Source of the DNA: JBBIWA01 sp037439425
GTDB taxonomy: Bacteria > Acidobacteriota > Blastocatellia > RBC074
Direction of reading: 5' to 3'
Assembly: GCA_037439425.1 (NCBI GenBank)
Contig: JBBIWA010000050.1
Span: 1 to 40,141, forward strand
Length of the DNA stretch: 40,141 bases
How positions within the stretch are numbered: position 1 is the stretch's first letter; every line of letters begins with the position of its first letter. The notes beneath the pieces were generated by a model, which saw only the letters and a list, made by a program, of their open reading frames with translations, searched no databases and had not been told where the DNA came from. Positions 14,848-24,636 of the stretch are shown here, in pieces. The position numbers and the translations under genes were made by a program.

Positions 14848-17800
14848 TCATCTCCCCAATGAAGGCCTCAGGATAGATGCCAGCACCATCATCAGATATA
14901 GCATGGCCAGGCGTAATGTCGCCCCCAGCGTGATGAAGATGTTTCCGTGGGAGAGGGCGATGTGGTAGACGGCGCGTCTGTGAAGTCTTGTAAGCATATT
15001 GCTACCCCAGAAGAATGGTTTATTTTCTCCCAGCCAGATCAAATGATTGATGGCTGAAGAAAGCCTGGCTTTCCGCTCATCAAGCGCGCGGTGAAAGTCC
15101 AGTAATTCCGACGCGAGCTCGTAAACAAAACGATCCCATTCCCTCAGCGTCGAAGCATTCAACCCTGCGAGGCGCTCAGCCGCAGCTGCTACTTGACAGG
15201 ATAGCGCACCGTCCAGCGCAAGCAGCGCAGCATGAGCGTCGGTAAAAGAATCAGGAGAAAGCCTCAAGGCATGAAGGCTTACTGCCTCTGCCTCTTGTTC
15301 ACGGTTGGCCAAACGCAGTGCGAGCGCCAGATTCCATAACATCCAGGGGGCGGCATCGAGACGATTCGGCCAGTCTGCCAACCATTTGATAGTCGCCTCA
15401 ATCTCTTCCAGGGAGAGGAGTACATACCCGACCTGCCCCCAGGTGAAAGTCTTCGACCGTAACTGGTGCTGATGTTGCCAGATGAAATGGAGAGCGAGCC
15501 TCCTCTTCTGGGCTTTTGCCAGCGCATCGAGATAAGCGATTGAAGCTTCATGCCATAGCTCACCCTTTTCGGGCCGAGTCTCCAACCGCTTGCGGCATCT
15601 TCTGAAGCCTCGTCGCGCCGTCAAGCGCTCTGCCCACATCGCTCCGACAAGAGGATTGGCAGCGGGCAAGGCCAGAGTCTCATCCAGAACCCGATCCACG
15701 ATTTCATTCCAGTTGGCTTCTGCCATGGCCGACACCGCTTCATCAAAAAGGTTGCGAGCCTGAGTCGAGGACAAACACAATTGTCGAAAAGATTCTTCAG
15801 CCGCTTCCCGATGGCGCATCCTGGCAGCCAGTTTCACTTCGCACAATGAAGTGGTTTCACTACCCACATGCTTACGCAGCAGCTCCAGCACCTCGTGCGC
15901 CTGCTCTAATTCGCCATCTTCCATCCGGAGATTGAAGAGCGTCGCGCTGGCGTATTCGTAACCCGGCTCCAGAATCATGGCACGGCGCAGCGCTTCTTTG
16001 GCTTCCTGACGATAGCCATTAAGCATCAACGCATCGCCCAGATAACCCAGAGCCAGGTAGTAGTTCGGGGCTAGCTGTGCCATCGCGCGCGCCGCTTCGA
16101 GGTAATCGCGGGTCCATTCTAAGGCCCGGCACCAATCAGCTAGTTGACTCCACCCAGCGTAGTAGTTTGGTTCGTCATCGAGCAAGGCGCGCATCTTCCT
16201 GGCGGCTTCTCGCAGCTTCCCTCGTTGAGCAATCACTCCGACTTCAGAGCTGCGCAGATCCAGCGGAAGCTCATCGCCAAAGACTGGCGGGTGGCAGGCG
16301 GCCTGAGCTTCATCGAATCTTTTAGCTTCAGCCAGCAGTTGCACGCGCAGCGTGTGCGCTTCCACTGAGCGAGGGCTTAATGCGAGAGCGTGATCGATGG
16401 CCGCCAGCCGTTCAGGCAAATCTTGTGGATCAGTGAGCATGCGCGCCAAAATGAGCCAGGAGCGAGCTTCGCCCGCGCGTTGCGTGGTCAGGTCTCGCGC
16501 GAAGTTGGTCGCTACTTCCGGGCGATTCAATTGCTTCGACCATTCACGCAAGACATTCCATCCCCAGCCATAATCCGGCTCCAATGCAAGCACCCGTTGC
16601 AGTTGCGCCAGGGCCTGCTCTTTCTCGCCAAGCTTCCACAGCACATCCGCGAGGCAGCCGTGATTGTAGGGGTCGAGTGGAGCGTAGGCTGTAGCTTGTT
16701 CCAGAATGGTTCGAGCCTTGTCCAGTTCTCCTTCTTTTTGGTGAGCCTCGGCCAGTTGTCTGGCAGCAATGCCCCAGCCCGGGTTGATCTTCAAGGCCTC
16801 TTGCAGCGCTGCGATTTCGCCGCGACGATTGAGTTGCGCCTGGTGGACGAGCGAGAGATCATACCAGAGTCGGGGGATGAGCGGGAATGCTGCTGTCGCC
16901 TGCTCAGCCAGCTGAAGCGCCTCATCCAGTTGCTGCATATCTACGAGTTGCCAGATGACGGCTGACCAGGCCTGCCACAGATCAGGGCGCGCCTTGAGCG
17001 CTTCGCGCAGTGTGGTCAATAATTCTTCTGCTTCTAAAGTGTCTTTAGCGTGATCCCGGTAAGCTAGGATGCCGTCGCCGAAAGTTACTTGCTGCGCCAG
17101 TTCTTCTTTAATGAACTGAAGCACGGCGCGGCGTTCAGCCCGCGAGGTGGCGAGCGCGACGAGTTCGCCAATCGCGTATTCGTTATCTGCCGACAGCCGG
17201 ATCGCTTCACGATAGGAAGCCTTGGCTGCTTCAATCTCGCCCGCTTCAGCATAAACTTTGCCCAGCACATTGAAGGAGAAGAAAGAATCGGGTTCGAGCT
17301 GATAAGCTTGCCAGGCTTCAGCCTGCGCCTGATCAAAGCGGCGCTGCTTGCACAGCGCCAGCGCCAGCTCGCGCCGCGCCCAGCCGTCCATCGGATCGAT
17401 CTCGATCAGATGTCGCAACGCCGCTTCAGCTGCAGGTGGATCGTCGCGCAACCACTCGACCAGGATTTGATGCAAGGCGTAGTTATAAGGAAAGCGCGCA
17501 CTCACTTCCCGCAGATGAGCAATAGCTGCCTCGCGGCTCTCAGTCTCAGCCAGCAGTTGCGCGACCTGGCGATGGGTATCAATCGCCAGCGGTTCGATTT
17601 CGAGAATTCGTCGCCCGAATGAGAGTGCCGCAGCGAGATCGCCGCGATAGGAAGCAATGGCCGCGGCGGTGCGCAGCCAGAGAGTGCTGTGAGAGATGCT
17701 TTCGGCTCGGCTCAATAGCTCTGCAGCCTGATCATACTTGCCATGACGAGCGTGTGCCTCAGCCGCAAAGAGCACCAAGTCCATATCATCCGGACGCAAT

Positions 17801-19866
17801 GCCAGCCCTGCTTCGAGTGTGGCGAAAGCTTCGCTCATCCGGTCCAGTTGCTCATAGGCCCAGAAGAGAGTGCGCACCGGTAGACTGGAGCGACGCCCGA
17901 AGCGCTGAAAGCGGCTCTCCAAAAATCGGAGCGCTGTCTCAGTCTGATGAAAATGGCGCGAGGCGATGAAATAGGAGTGGGCAAATTGCTCATCCGTATC
18001 TTTCAAACAGGCCGCGAACCGATAAAGCTCCAGCGCTTCGTCAAAGCGGTGGTGCGCCCATAGGATGTTGGCCTGGAGAAAGAAGTTTCGAGCCTCGAGC
18101 GGCTGCGCGCGAAAGGCTCGCCGCAACAACCCGAGCGCCGCGGGGTGCTGCTGCGCATTACTGCTTAGCTCCTGAGCGTATTCTTGCCAAAACAGGGGAT
18201 GAGAATCTTTCTCAGCGCAAATCGCCTTGAGTAGATCAAGGCGTTCGCTGCGCCGCGCCAACGTGCGCAAACAAGCCAGTTTGTTCAGCTTCAAATTGAT
18301 GTCATCGGGAAACAGCTCGAGCAGCCGCTCATAGCAGGAGAGCAATTTGGTCTGATCATCATCGTAAGCCGCGAGGGCGAGCTGGGCTTGCAGCGTCAGG
18401 CGATGGCCTTCTGCGGCACCTGACATGGCTTGAAGGACTGCCAGCGCGGTGGCGCGCTCGTGCCGCATCAGGGCGCATTGCACTTGAAACAATTGATCAT
18501 ACAGTTCAGCTTCTTTAAGCTCTAGCCCATCTAGTACAAGAGCCTTCTCCGAAGGCACCAGAGCCATCCCGCGTGGGCCGGTCGAGCGGTAATTTTCGAT
18601 CATCTCATCCGCCGCGAATTCGCTCAGGGAGCGAACATATGGATCGCGGGCCAAGAGCGTTCTCCGGCGGCTGTCATAACCGATGATCGCTTGCATATGA
18701 GCATTGGCCGGTTCAACCGTCGTGAGCGTGAAGGCGACGCCGCGATCGAGCAGCGCTACGGCGTCCTCCCAGTTGACGCAGAATTCCCGAACTGTCCAGC
18801 CATGTTGCTCGGCCCAGATGCGCTCGCTATAAGCTGGCGTGCCGTCGTAACAGATCGCTTCGACCAGACTGAGATGATCAGCGGGTTTATTCCAATAGCG
18901 ACTGATCGTGGCGATAGTAGCTGGCGCGCAGGTCATATGGTGTTGGCGCGTGAAGGGGACAGGCAACAGCACGCGGCGGCTCTCAACCGGTGCCTGGCGC
19001 AACCGCTCAACCAATCTCTGATGGAAAGGGGCATCTGATGCTTCGGCGTAAAGGGTAGCTTTTTCTATCTCGCCGCAATGGTAAGCGACATCGGAGCGAA
19101 AACTGTTCAGCCAGCGAGAGACGTCTGGCTCGATGAGAGGAGACAGCTTAGCAAATTGCTCTAGGCTTTCTTGCGCCTCCGTGTAGTGGCCGAGTTCAAA
19201 TTGCAACCCGGCCAGTTGAGCCAGAACCGCGTTACTTTCGATTTTTTCCGCTGCCTCTTTGAGCAAAGCGAGCGCTTCCGCATCGCGACCAAGCAGGCTC
19301 AAAGTATGAGCTGCAGAGAGCACTGCCGGGCGATACCATGGATGCAGGGAAAGCGCGCGGCGGGAAGCTGCGAGCGATTCCTCGTAGCGATCTTCCAGCT
19401 CCAGAAGTGCTGCGCGCTCGACCGAGACCCAGGCACTTGCAGGATCGAGCTTTTCGGCGCGCATCAATCTGTCTTCAGCCGCATCGAAATCTCGCAACAG
19501 GCCGAGGAGATAAGCCTCTAGCGACAGCCACTCGGCCTGGCTTTGAGGCGGAGCGCCGGAGAGTTCTCCGCATTGGCGCATGAATTTCAGCGCTGCGAGC
19601 GGGCCACGGAATTCATTGATCACGCGAGCGTAGAAATAGCAGGCTTCCCTGTGTGAGCGATCGTGGCGCCAGGCGCGAATGTGATGAGTCCGGCCTAGCT
19701 CGAGAGCGCCCAGGTTGGAAGCCAATCGCCCAGCTAGCAGGCGAGCCTCTGTACCTTCCCACTCATTGAGCGGAGCTGTGGATTGGGCCACTCGATAGGC
19801 TTGCAGATACAGCCCCTGGTCGTATAACTCGGCGACGCGACCTAATTCCGAGGATGGGATGAACAT
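14848..19866 (-). CDS. Giant TPR protein with embedded C39-like cysteine-peptidase domain
   Basis: The 1672-residue protein has three parts. Residues about 10-290 are tetratricopeptide repeats. Residues about 298-440 form a C39-like papain-fold domain: Q308 and C313 in RQHHMTCAPATIATISRYW, H390 in ANAHMQAIIGYD and D408 in LLARDPY, the order Gln, Cys, His, Asp expected for an active enzyme. From about 450 to 1600 there are some 25-30 further degenerate TPRs, ending in a hydrophobic helix near 1640-1665 (LGATLRLAMLYLMMVLASIL) that may anchor the protein. No signal peptide is visible. In ABC transporters, C39 domains cleave double-glycine leaders; here no transporter is attached, so the domain may process or bind another peptide. 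It is translationally coupled (ATGA) to the conserved gene downstream. The start ATG has a poor ribosome site. Confidence 0.85.
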   Translation of the reverse strand: MFIPSSELGRVAELYDQGLYLQAYRVAQSTAPLNEWEGTEARLLAGRLASNLGALELGRTHHIRAWRHDRSHREACYFYARVINEFRGPLAALKFMRQCGELSGAPPQSQAEWLSLEAYLLGLLRDFDAAEDRLMRAEKLDPASAWVSVERAALLELEDRYEESLAASRRALSLHPWYRPAVLSAAHTLSLLGRDAEALALLKEAAEKIESNAVLAQLAGLQFELGHYTEAQESLEQFAKLSPLIEPDVSRWLNSFRSDVAYHCGEIEKATLYAEASDAPFHQRLVERLRQAPVESRRVLLPVPFTRQHHMTCAPATIATISRYWNKPADHLSLVEAICYDGTPAYSERIWAEQHGWTVREFCVNWEDAVALLDRGVAFTLTTVEPANAHMQAIIGYDSRRRTLLARDPYVRSLSEFAADEMIENYRSTGPRGMALVPSEKALVLDGLELKEAELYDQLFQVQCALMRHERATALAVLQAMSGAAEGHRLTLQAQLALAAYDDDQTKLLSCYERLLELFPDDINLKLNKLACLRTLARRSERLDLLKAICAEKDSHPLFWQEYAQELSSNAQQHPAALGLLRRAFRAQPLEARNFFLQANILWAHHRFDEALELYRFAACLKDTDEQFAHSYFIASRHFHQTETALRFLESRFQRFGRRSSLPVRTLFWAYEQLDRMSEAFATLEAGLALRPDDMDLVLFAAEAHARHGKYDQAAELLSRAESISHSTLWLRTAAAIASYRGDLAAALSFGRRILEIEPLAIDTHRQVAQLLAETESREAAIAHLREVSARFPYNYALHQILVEWLRDDPPAAEAALRHLIEIDPMDGWARRELALALCKQRRFDQAQAEAWQAYQLEPDSFFSFNVLGKVYAEAGEIEAAKASYREAIRLSADNEYAIGELVALATSRAERRAVLQFIKEELAQQVTFGDGILAYRDHAKDTLEAEELLTTLREALKARPDLWQAWSAVIWQLVDMQQLDEALQLAEQATAAFPLIPRLWYDLSLVHQAQLNRRGEIAALQEALKINPGWGIAARQLAEAHQKEGELDKARTILEQATAYAPLDPYNHGCLADVLWKLGEKEQALAQLQRVLALEPDYGWGWNVLREWSKQLNRPEVATNFARDLTTQRAGEARSWLILARMLTDPQDLPERLAAIDHALALSPRSVEAHTLRVQLLAEAKRFDEAQAACHPPVFGDELPLDLRSSEVGVIAQRGKLREAARKMRALLDDEPNYYAGWSQLADWCRALEWTRDYLEAARAMAQLAPNYYLALGYLGDALMLNGYRQEAKEALRRAMILEPGYEYASATLFNLRMEDGELEQAHEVLELLRKHVGSETTSLCEVKLAARMRHREAAEESFRQLCLSSTQARNLFDEAVSAMAEANWNEIVDRVLDETLALPAANPLVGAMWAERLTARRGFRRCRKRLETRPEKGELWHEASIAYLDALAKAQKRRLALHFIWQHQHQLRSKTFTWGQVGYVLLSLEEIEATIKWLADWPNRLDAAPWMLWNLALALRLANREQEAEAVSLHALRLSPDSFTDAHAALLALDGALSCQVAAAAERLAGLNASTLREWDRFVYELASELLDFHRALDERKARLSSAINHLIWLGENKPFFWGSNMLTRLHRRAVYHIALSHGNIFITLGATLRLAMLYLMMVLASILRPSLGR

Positions 19867-20317
19867 AGTGGTGAGTTTACAACAGGAAGCCGAGAGAGGG
19901 AGAGTCTTTATCTGAGCTTGACTCGCACGATGTTAGGATGCGCGACCTGGAAAGTTAGCGCGGTAGGAGCAAGATAACGCGAGACTGACCCCAAATCCGT
20001 CGTGGGAAGAGAGAGAGCAGTCGAATGCCCGCTAGAGCTCGGAAACTTAAATCCCGAAATTGAGACAACCAGTTAAGCGCCGGTTGATAGGCGCAGTGAC
20101 AGCTCAAATTCAGCCAGCGGCAGATAGCCGAGCGCCGCACTGCTTCTGATCAGCACTCTGCTTACTGCTGGCCTGATTCTTCAGGGCTGCAGTTTTAGCT
20201 TGACAGGGGAGAGGGGGCGGATATATCTTGTAATGGATTTCAGAAAACTTTACTGTATTGTGTGCTCTTTTGCTCGATTAATCTACATATTTTCTGTAAA
20301 CGATTGCAAGATTCAAG
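19867..20317. promoter_or_regulatory. Divergent gap with possible lacI promoter and operator
   Basis: This 450-base gap separates the giant TPR gene from the LacI-family gene and holds no credible gene. TTGTAA (20228-20233), 17 bases, then TACTGT (20251-20256) is a weak sigma-70-like promoter in an AT-rich stretch. TGTAAACGATTGCA (20295-20308) has the CG-centred imperfect palindrome typical of LacI-family operators, with five of seven positions symmetric. It lies 9 bases before the ATG of the regulator, where binding would block its own expression. Confidence 0.35.
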
Positions 20318-21322
20318 ATGTCAAATCCCCCGACTCTAAAAGATGTTGCCGAGCAGGCTGGCGTCTCAGTGGCGACGGTCTCGCGGGTGCTGAACCAGAC
20401 CAAATACATTAAGCAAGAGACCCGGATCCTGGTAGAGAGAGCGATCAAGCAATTGAATTACAGCCCGAATCGGGTTGCTCAAAGGCTTCGCAAGAAAGAG
20501 GGCCATCGCAGGTTGATTGGGCTTCTGGTGGCAGATATCCAAAATCCATTCTACGTTGACGTGATGCGCGGCGTTGAAGATGTAGCTTTCTCCACTGATC
20601 ACGTAGTCTTTCTGGCAAATTTCGCTCAGGACATTGAGAGGGAGAAGCTCTACCTCAGGATCATGAAGTCGGAGTCCATTGATGGCCTCATTGTGGCTCC
20701 AAGCCACGAGAAGGACCGCGAGGTAGTCCAGCTTGTCAAAAGCGGCTTACCCGTTGTCTGTGTGGATAGAGTCCTGGCAGATGTTGAGGTGGATGTGGTG
20801 CTGGTTGATAATCGAAAAGCGGCTTTTGAAGCGGTTGAGTATTTGATCCAGCGCGGCCACCGCCGAATTGCCTACATCGGTGGTCTCCCCCAGATTCCCA
20901 CCACCATGCAGCGGAAAAAGGGCTATGAGGATGCGTTGAGAAAATATGCCATACCTCTGGATCCTGAGCTGATTCGTCTTGGAGATTCAAAGCACGAGAG
21001 CGGCAAGAGGCTGGCTGCCCAGTTATTAGACCTGCCCTCGCCGCCAACCGCACTGTTTACCGGCAATAATCTGATCACGCTTGGTGCCTTAGAGACAATC
21101 CATACGCGCAAGCTCAAGATTCCGGACGAGGTGGCAATCCTCGGTTTTGATGACATGTACTGGTCAATCTCGCTTAATCCACCACTGACCGCTGTTCATC
21201 AACCTGGCTATGAAATCGGAAAGCGCGCGGCGGAACTGCTGGTCCAACGAATTAAAGAGCCAGAGCGACCACCAGTGAAGCTCGTCTTGAAAGCCGAATT
21301 GATAAAGCGCGATTCGTGCTGA
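20318..21322 (+). CDS. LacI-family transcriptional regulator
   Basis: This sugar-responsive DNA-binding regulator probably controls the catabolic block that follows on the same strand. The 334-residue length is standard. The N-terminal helix-turn-helix with hinge helix is PTLKDVAEQAGVSVATVSRV (5-24), then NYSPNRVAQRL. The periplasmic-binding-protein-like effector domain follows, with LIGLLVADIQNPFYVDVMRG, DGLIVAPS, GHRRIAYIGG and the C-terminal ILGFDDMYW and LTAVHQPGYEIGKRA. The ATG has a weak ribosome site. An operator-like palindrome just upstream suggests autoregulation. The effector is unknown; context suggests a sugar acid or a glycan fragment. Confidence 0.92.
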   Translation: MSNPPTLKDVAEQAGVSVATVSRVLNQTKYIKQETRILVERAIKQLNYSPNRVAQRLRKKEGHRRLIGLLVADIQNPFYVDVMRGVEDVAFSTDHVVFLANFAQDIEREKLYLRIMKSESIDGLIVAPSHEKDREVVQLVKSGLPVVCVDRVLADVEVDVVLVDNRKAAFEAVEYLIQRGHRRIAYIGGLPQIPTTMQRKKGYEDALRKYAIPLDPELIRLGDSKHESGKRLAAQLLDLPSPPTALFTGNNLITLGALETIHTRKLKIPDEVAILGFDDMYWSISLNPPLTAVHQPGYEIGKRAAELLVQRIKEPERPPVKLVLKAELIKRDSC

Positions 21323-21336
21323 AGGGAGGAGGCTTG

Positions 21337-21397
21337 GGCTTTGCACCTAAGTTGAAAGATCGACCCTTAGCAAAGCCTGCTGCAGCGGCAGGCTTTG
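21337..21397. promoter_or_regulatory. Perfect 10-bp hairpin with an alternative partner upstream
   Basis: CAAAGCCTGC (21371-21380) and GCAGGCTTTG (21388-21397) form a perfect 10-bp stem with a 7-base loop in the 294-base gap between the regulator and the TonB receptor. GGCTTTGC at 21337-21344 could instead pair with GCAAAGCC (21370-21377), giving a mutually exclusive fold. No T tract follows the stem, so it is either a weak terminator of lacI or a 5' leader switch for the receptor. The rest of the gap shows no gene. Confidence 0.45.
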
Positions 21398-21616
21398 AGT
21401 CTGATTCAAGATGCGATCCTTCACCTTCTCGCAGTAGGTCCTGGAGAGGGGAATCATATTTTTGATTGTCAAGACCTTAGAGTTAATCCAAGTCCTTCAG
21501 TCAAGAGACTGGCTGGCAACAGATTTTTTCCTGACATTCACAGTGGAGTTAACCAGCCACTTCGAAACAGCAGAGTGGCTAGATGAGCCATTAGACAACT
21601 TCCAGGGAGGTGGGTT

Positions 21617-24607
21617 ATGAAGCGAGTTTACGTGTTAGCCATCTCAGCCATGATCTGGGCTCTTCTGGTTGCTGAGATAGCTTACGCTCAGGTCACAACA
21701 GCTACCATCTATGGGCGCATTCTAGATCCTTCCGGTGACGTCGTGCCCAGGGCTACAATCACTGTGACCAACGAGCTGACTGGGTATACCACATCAACCA
21801 CCTCTAACGAACGAGGTGAGTTCACTTTGACTTTCTTGCCGATCGGAAGATACGCCCTAAGTGTTGAAGCGCCTGGCTTCAAAAAGCGGCAACAAACTGG
21901 CCTGGAGCTAGCTACTGGCCAAAAAGTTGATCTGGCACTTAATTTGGAGCTAGGCGAGACATCAGAGACTATTACGGTGAAAGCCGAGGCTCCTCTCATC
22001 GAGAATGCCAGCACTTCTCAAAGCTACAGGCTCAGCAGTCTCCAATACACGGAACTGCCACAATCGCGCCGGGATTTCACGGCTCTGCTGGCCTTGTCAA
22101 CGGGCTTTCGCTTTACCCGCGACGGCATGATGCAGTTCAACGGGTTAGCCAGTGGGGGAAACTCAATCACGGTGGATGGTGTGGATGGTTCAGGTATCAC
22201 AGAGACACCGTCTGCAGCCATGTTTCAGAACTTCAATACCATTAAAGTGATCAGCATGGAGGCCATCCAGGAGGTCAACATTAGCCGTGGTGTGATGTCT
22301 GCCGAGGTGGGCAGGACCTACAGTGCCAATGTAAACCTCGTAACGAAGGGCGGCACCAACGAGTTCCACGGCTCGGTTTTTGAAGCGGTGCAAAACGACG
22401 TTTTCAACGCAAAGAGCGCTATGCAACGGCCAGGTGAGCCTAAGGCCCCTGTGCGCCTGAACCAGTTCGGTGGCTCCGTGGGCGGGCCCATTAAGCGCAA
22501 CCGTGCCTTCTTCTTCTTCGCTTACGAAGGGTTGCGTGAAAGCAGGACGAGCATCCGCCAAGGGGCTGTCCCATCAGAAGACTTGCGCCAGAGGGCTGTG
22601 AGCGCAGTAGCTGATTACAAGAAACTGCTGGACTTCTTTCCTCTTCCGAATCGGGGTTTGCTGGATGCAAATTCCGGCCTCTACCTCGGCCCGAATATCA
22701 ATCGCGCAGATGATAATCACCTTGTAGCACGTGGGGATTGGTATCTGACGACTCACAACCAGTTGATGGCCCGCTACATCCGCTCGCGCCCCGACAGCTC
22801 CGGGCAACGCTTCCCGACGCTGACTTTCAGGGATTTTCACGGGGTTTTTGACTCGGTAACAGTGACCTACTTTCACACTGCGCCTCGTTGGACTACGGAG
22901 ACGCGGTTCAACTTCAAGCGGGATCGGACCAACCGGGTAGAGACCCTCTGGGAACAGGGCCGGATTGCCGCTATCGAAGTGCAGGGCGTCTTCAGCACGC
23001 AAGGAGAAGGTCTCTTCATCCGCGGGCACAACTATAGTATCGAGAATGTCCTGGCGAAGTTCAGTGGAAGACATGCTTTGAAATTCGGCCTCTACTATGG
23101 AGCACGTGTTCCTGGGCGATTCGACGAAGAGGTACCGATCCTGCGCTATCGCAATGTGGCGGACTTTCTGGCAAATAGGCCTAACCGCGTGCGGGTCACT
23201 TTCGGCCAGCCTGACTACCGCGGCCGGATCTGGGAACTTCACGGATTCGTTCAGGATGATTTCAGGATCAAGCCTAACCTGATGCTGAATCTCGGGCTGC
23301 GTTACGAGTACTATTCCGTTTATAAGGAACGTAATGGCTTGATCTTCAATCCTGACGGCCTGGCTGCTGCAGTGAGCAAGCCTACTCGGTTTCGGCCGCC
23401 CGACTCTCCTTATGAACCGGACCGGAATAACTTCCTGCCGCGAATCGGGCTGGTCTGGAGCCCAGATCAGGCGAGCAAGACTGTGATCCGGGCTGGGTTC
23501 GGAGTGACGCAAGCACAGATCGATCTCCGTAACCTTTCCACCCTTCACATGATCAGCCCCGAAGTACCCTTCCGCCTGGATATTACAGGCAGCGACATTG
23601 CGAGACTGGGGTTGAAATATCCTGTGAGCAACGAGTCAATGCTTTCTATCGTGAAGACAATGGATGTCCCCAGAGGTTTCTCGATGTACGATCCTACGAA
23701 TCGTAACCCCTATGCCTTGCACTGGACGTTCGATATTCAGCGCCAGCTCACCCCCACGCTCGCTCTCCAGACAGGGTATGTAGGGAACAAGGGGCTGAAG
23801 ATTATTGCCTCCCACATCTTCAACATCGGGGATCGAGTAACCGGCGTGAGGCCATTTCCAGGGGCGCTCGAAATCCCTTATAAGACAGGCTCGGATTTCA
23901 GCTATTACCACGCCTGGCAGACTTCTTTGAGGAAACGAACCTCAAGCGGGCTGACCTTCACGGCGAACTACACCTGGAGCAAAGCCATGGCAATTCACGG
24001 TGGGGACTTCTGGGGTGGCCTCGACTGGCGTGTGCAGGATGACCAGAATTGGCGAGCGGACAAAGGTCCCGCGCCCTTCGATGTCACCCACCGCTTTACT
24101 GCAGACTATGTTTATCAACTCCCATCGCCAGCCTGGGCCAGTACTGGAGCACTCAGACAACTGCTGGGCGGCTGGATCCTTAGCGGTGTGGTCACAGCAG
24201 AGACCGGGGAAGCCCTTAACGTTGTCCAGCGCAGCAACCGAGACTTCTCCAGGCCAGATTTTGTTGGGGGCGATCCATACGCCAAAGGGGATCGCTTCCA
24301 ATGGCTAAACCCCGCTGCATTTGCCCGCGTACCGGTCTCCTCAGCTAGTGGACAACCGATCCGGCCGGGCACGTTAGGAAAGAATGCCCTGCGGGCTCCA
24401 GGCCGATGGGATGTCAGTTTAGCTTTGGGGAAGATCTTCCGCCTGGGCGAGCGCTACCAGGTGCAACTTCGGGGCGAGGCGCTCAATGCCTTTAATCACG
24501 TGAATCTGGGAACGCCGGAGGCCGACATCACCCGGTCCGCCTTCGGTCGCATTCTCAATGTGGGAGCAGGGCGCACGATCCAACTCCGGGCGCGGTTCAG
24601 TTTTTGA
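21617..24607 (+). CDS. TonB-dependent outer-membrane receptor, Oar-like
   Basis: This outer-membrane channel probably imports glycan fragments or their acids. The 996-residue protein begins after GGGAGGTG with a signal peptide (1-24, ending AYA). Residues about 25-115 form a carboxypeptidase-regulatory-like domain (GRILDPSGDVVPRATITV, then GEFTLTFLPIGRYALSVEA). A TonB plug follows at about 130-240 (ITVDGVDGSGITETPSA, then VNLVTKGGTNEFHGSVFE). The rest is a beta-barrel with the characteristic aromatic strands and a C-terminal phenylalanine (RARFSF). Acidobacteria often carry many such receptors. No SusD-type partner is encoded here, which separates it from Bacteroidetes SusCD pairs. It is the first structural gene behind the LacI regulator. 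Confidence 0.92.
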   Translation: MKRVYVLAISAMIWALLVAEIAYAQVTTATIYGRILDPSGDVVPRATITVTNELTGYTTSTTSNERGEFTLTFLPIGRYALSVEAPGFKKRQQTGLELATGQKVDLALNLELGETSETITVKAEAPLIENASTSQSYRLSSLQYTELPQSRRDFTALLALSTGFRFTRDGMMQFNGLASGGNSITVDGVDGSGITETPSAAMFQNFNTIKVISMEAIQEVNISRGVMSAEVGRTYSANVNLVTKGGTNEFHGSVFEAVQNDVFNAKSAMQRPGEPKAPVRLNQFGGSVGGPIKRNRAFFFFAYEGLRESRTSIRQGAVPSEDLRQRAVSAVADYKKLLDFFPLPNRGLLDANSGLYLGPNINRADDNHLVARGDWYLTTHNQLMARYIRSRPDSSGQRFPTLTFRDFHGVFDSVTVTYFHTAPRWTTETRFNFKRDRTNRVETLWEQGRIAAIEVQGVFSTQGEGLFIRGHNYSIENVLAKFSGRHALKFGLYYGARVPGRFDEEVPILRYRNVADFLANRPNRVRVTFGQPDYRGRIWELHGFVQDDFRIKPNLMLNLGLRYEYYSVYKERNGLIFNPDGLAAAVSKPTRFRPPDSPYEPDRNNFLPRIGLVWSPDQASKTVIRAGFGVTQAQIDLRNLSTLHMISPEVPFRLDITGSDIARLGLKYPVSNESMLSIVKTMDVPRGFSMYDPTNRNPYALHWTFDIQRQLTPTLALQTGYVGNKGLKIIASHIFNIGDRVTGVRPFPGALEIPYKTGSDFSYYHAWQTSLRKRTSSGLTFTANYTWSKAMAIHGGDFWGGLDWRVQDDQNWRADKGPAPFDVTHRFTADYVYQLPSPAWASTGALRQLLGGWILSGVVTAETGEALNVVQRSNRDFSRPDFVGGDPYAKGDRFQWLNPAAFARVPVSSASGQPIRPGTLGKNALRAPGRWDVSLALGKIFRLGERYQVQLRGEALNAFNHVNLGTPEADITRSAFGRILNVGAGRTIQLRARFSF

Positions 24608-24636
24608 GCTGGAGCCACCAGCAGAAGGGTTGAAGT

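Noticed and set aside
20200..20412. Plus-strand frame starting upstream of the LacI gene
   Set aside because: It overlaps the regulator in another frame and its residues become nonsensical after the regulator start.
21499..21512. Short stem CAGTC/GACTG before the TonB receptor
   Set aside because: A five-base stem is expected by chance in a gap of this length and shows no T tract or conserved feature.
22190..23548. Long minus-strand frames opposite the TonB receptor
   Set aside because: They are shadows of the receptor gene; the sense strand has a full signal peptide, plug and barrel.
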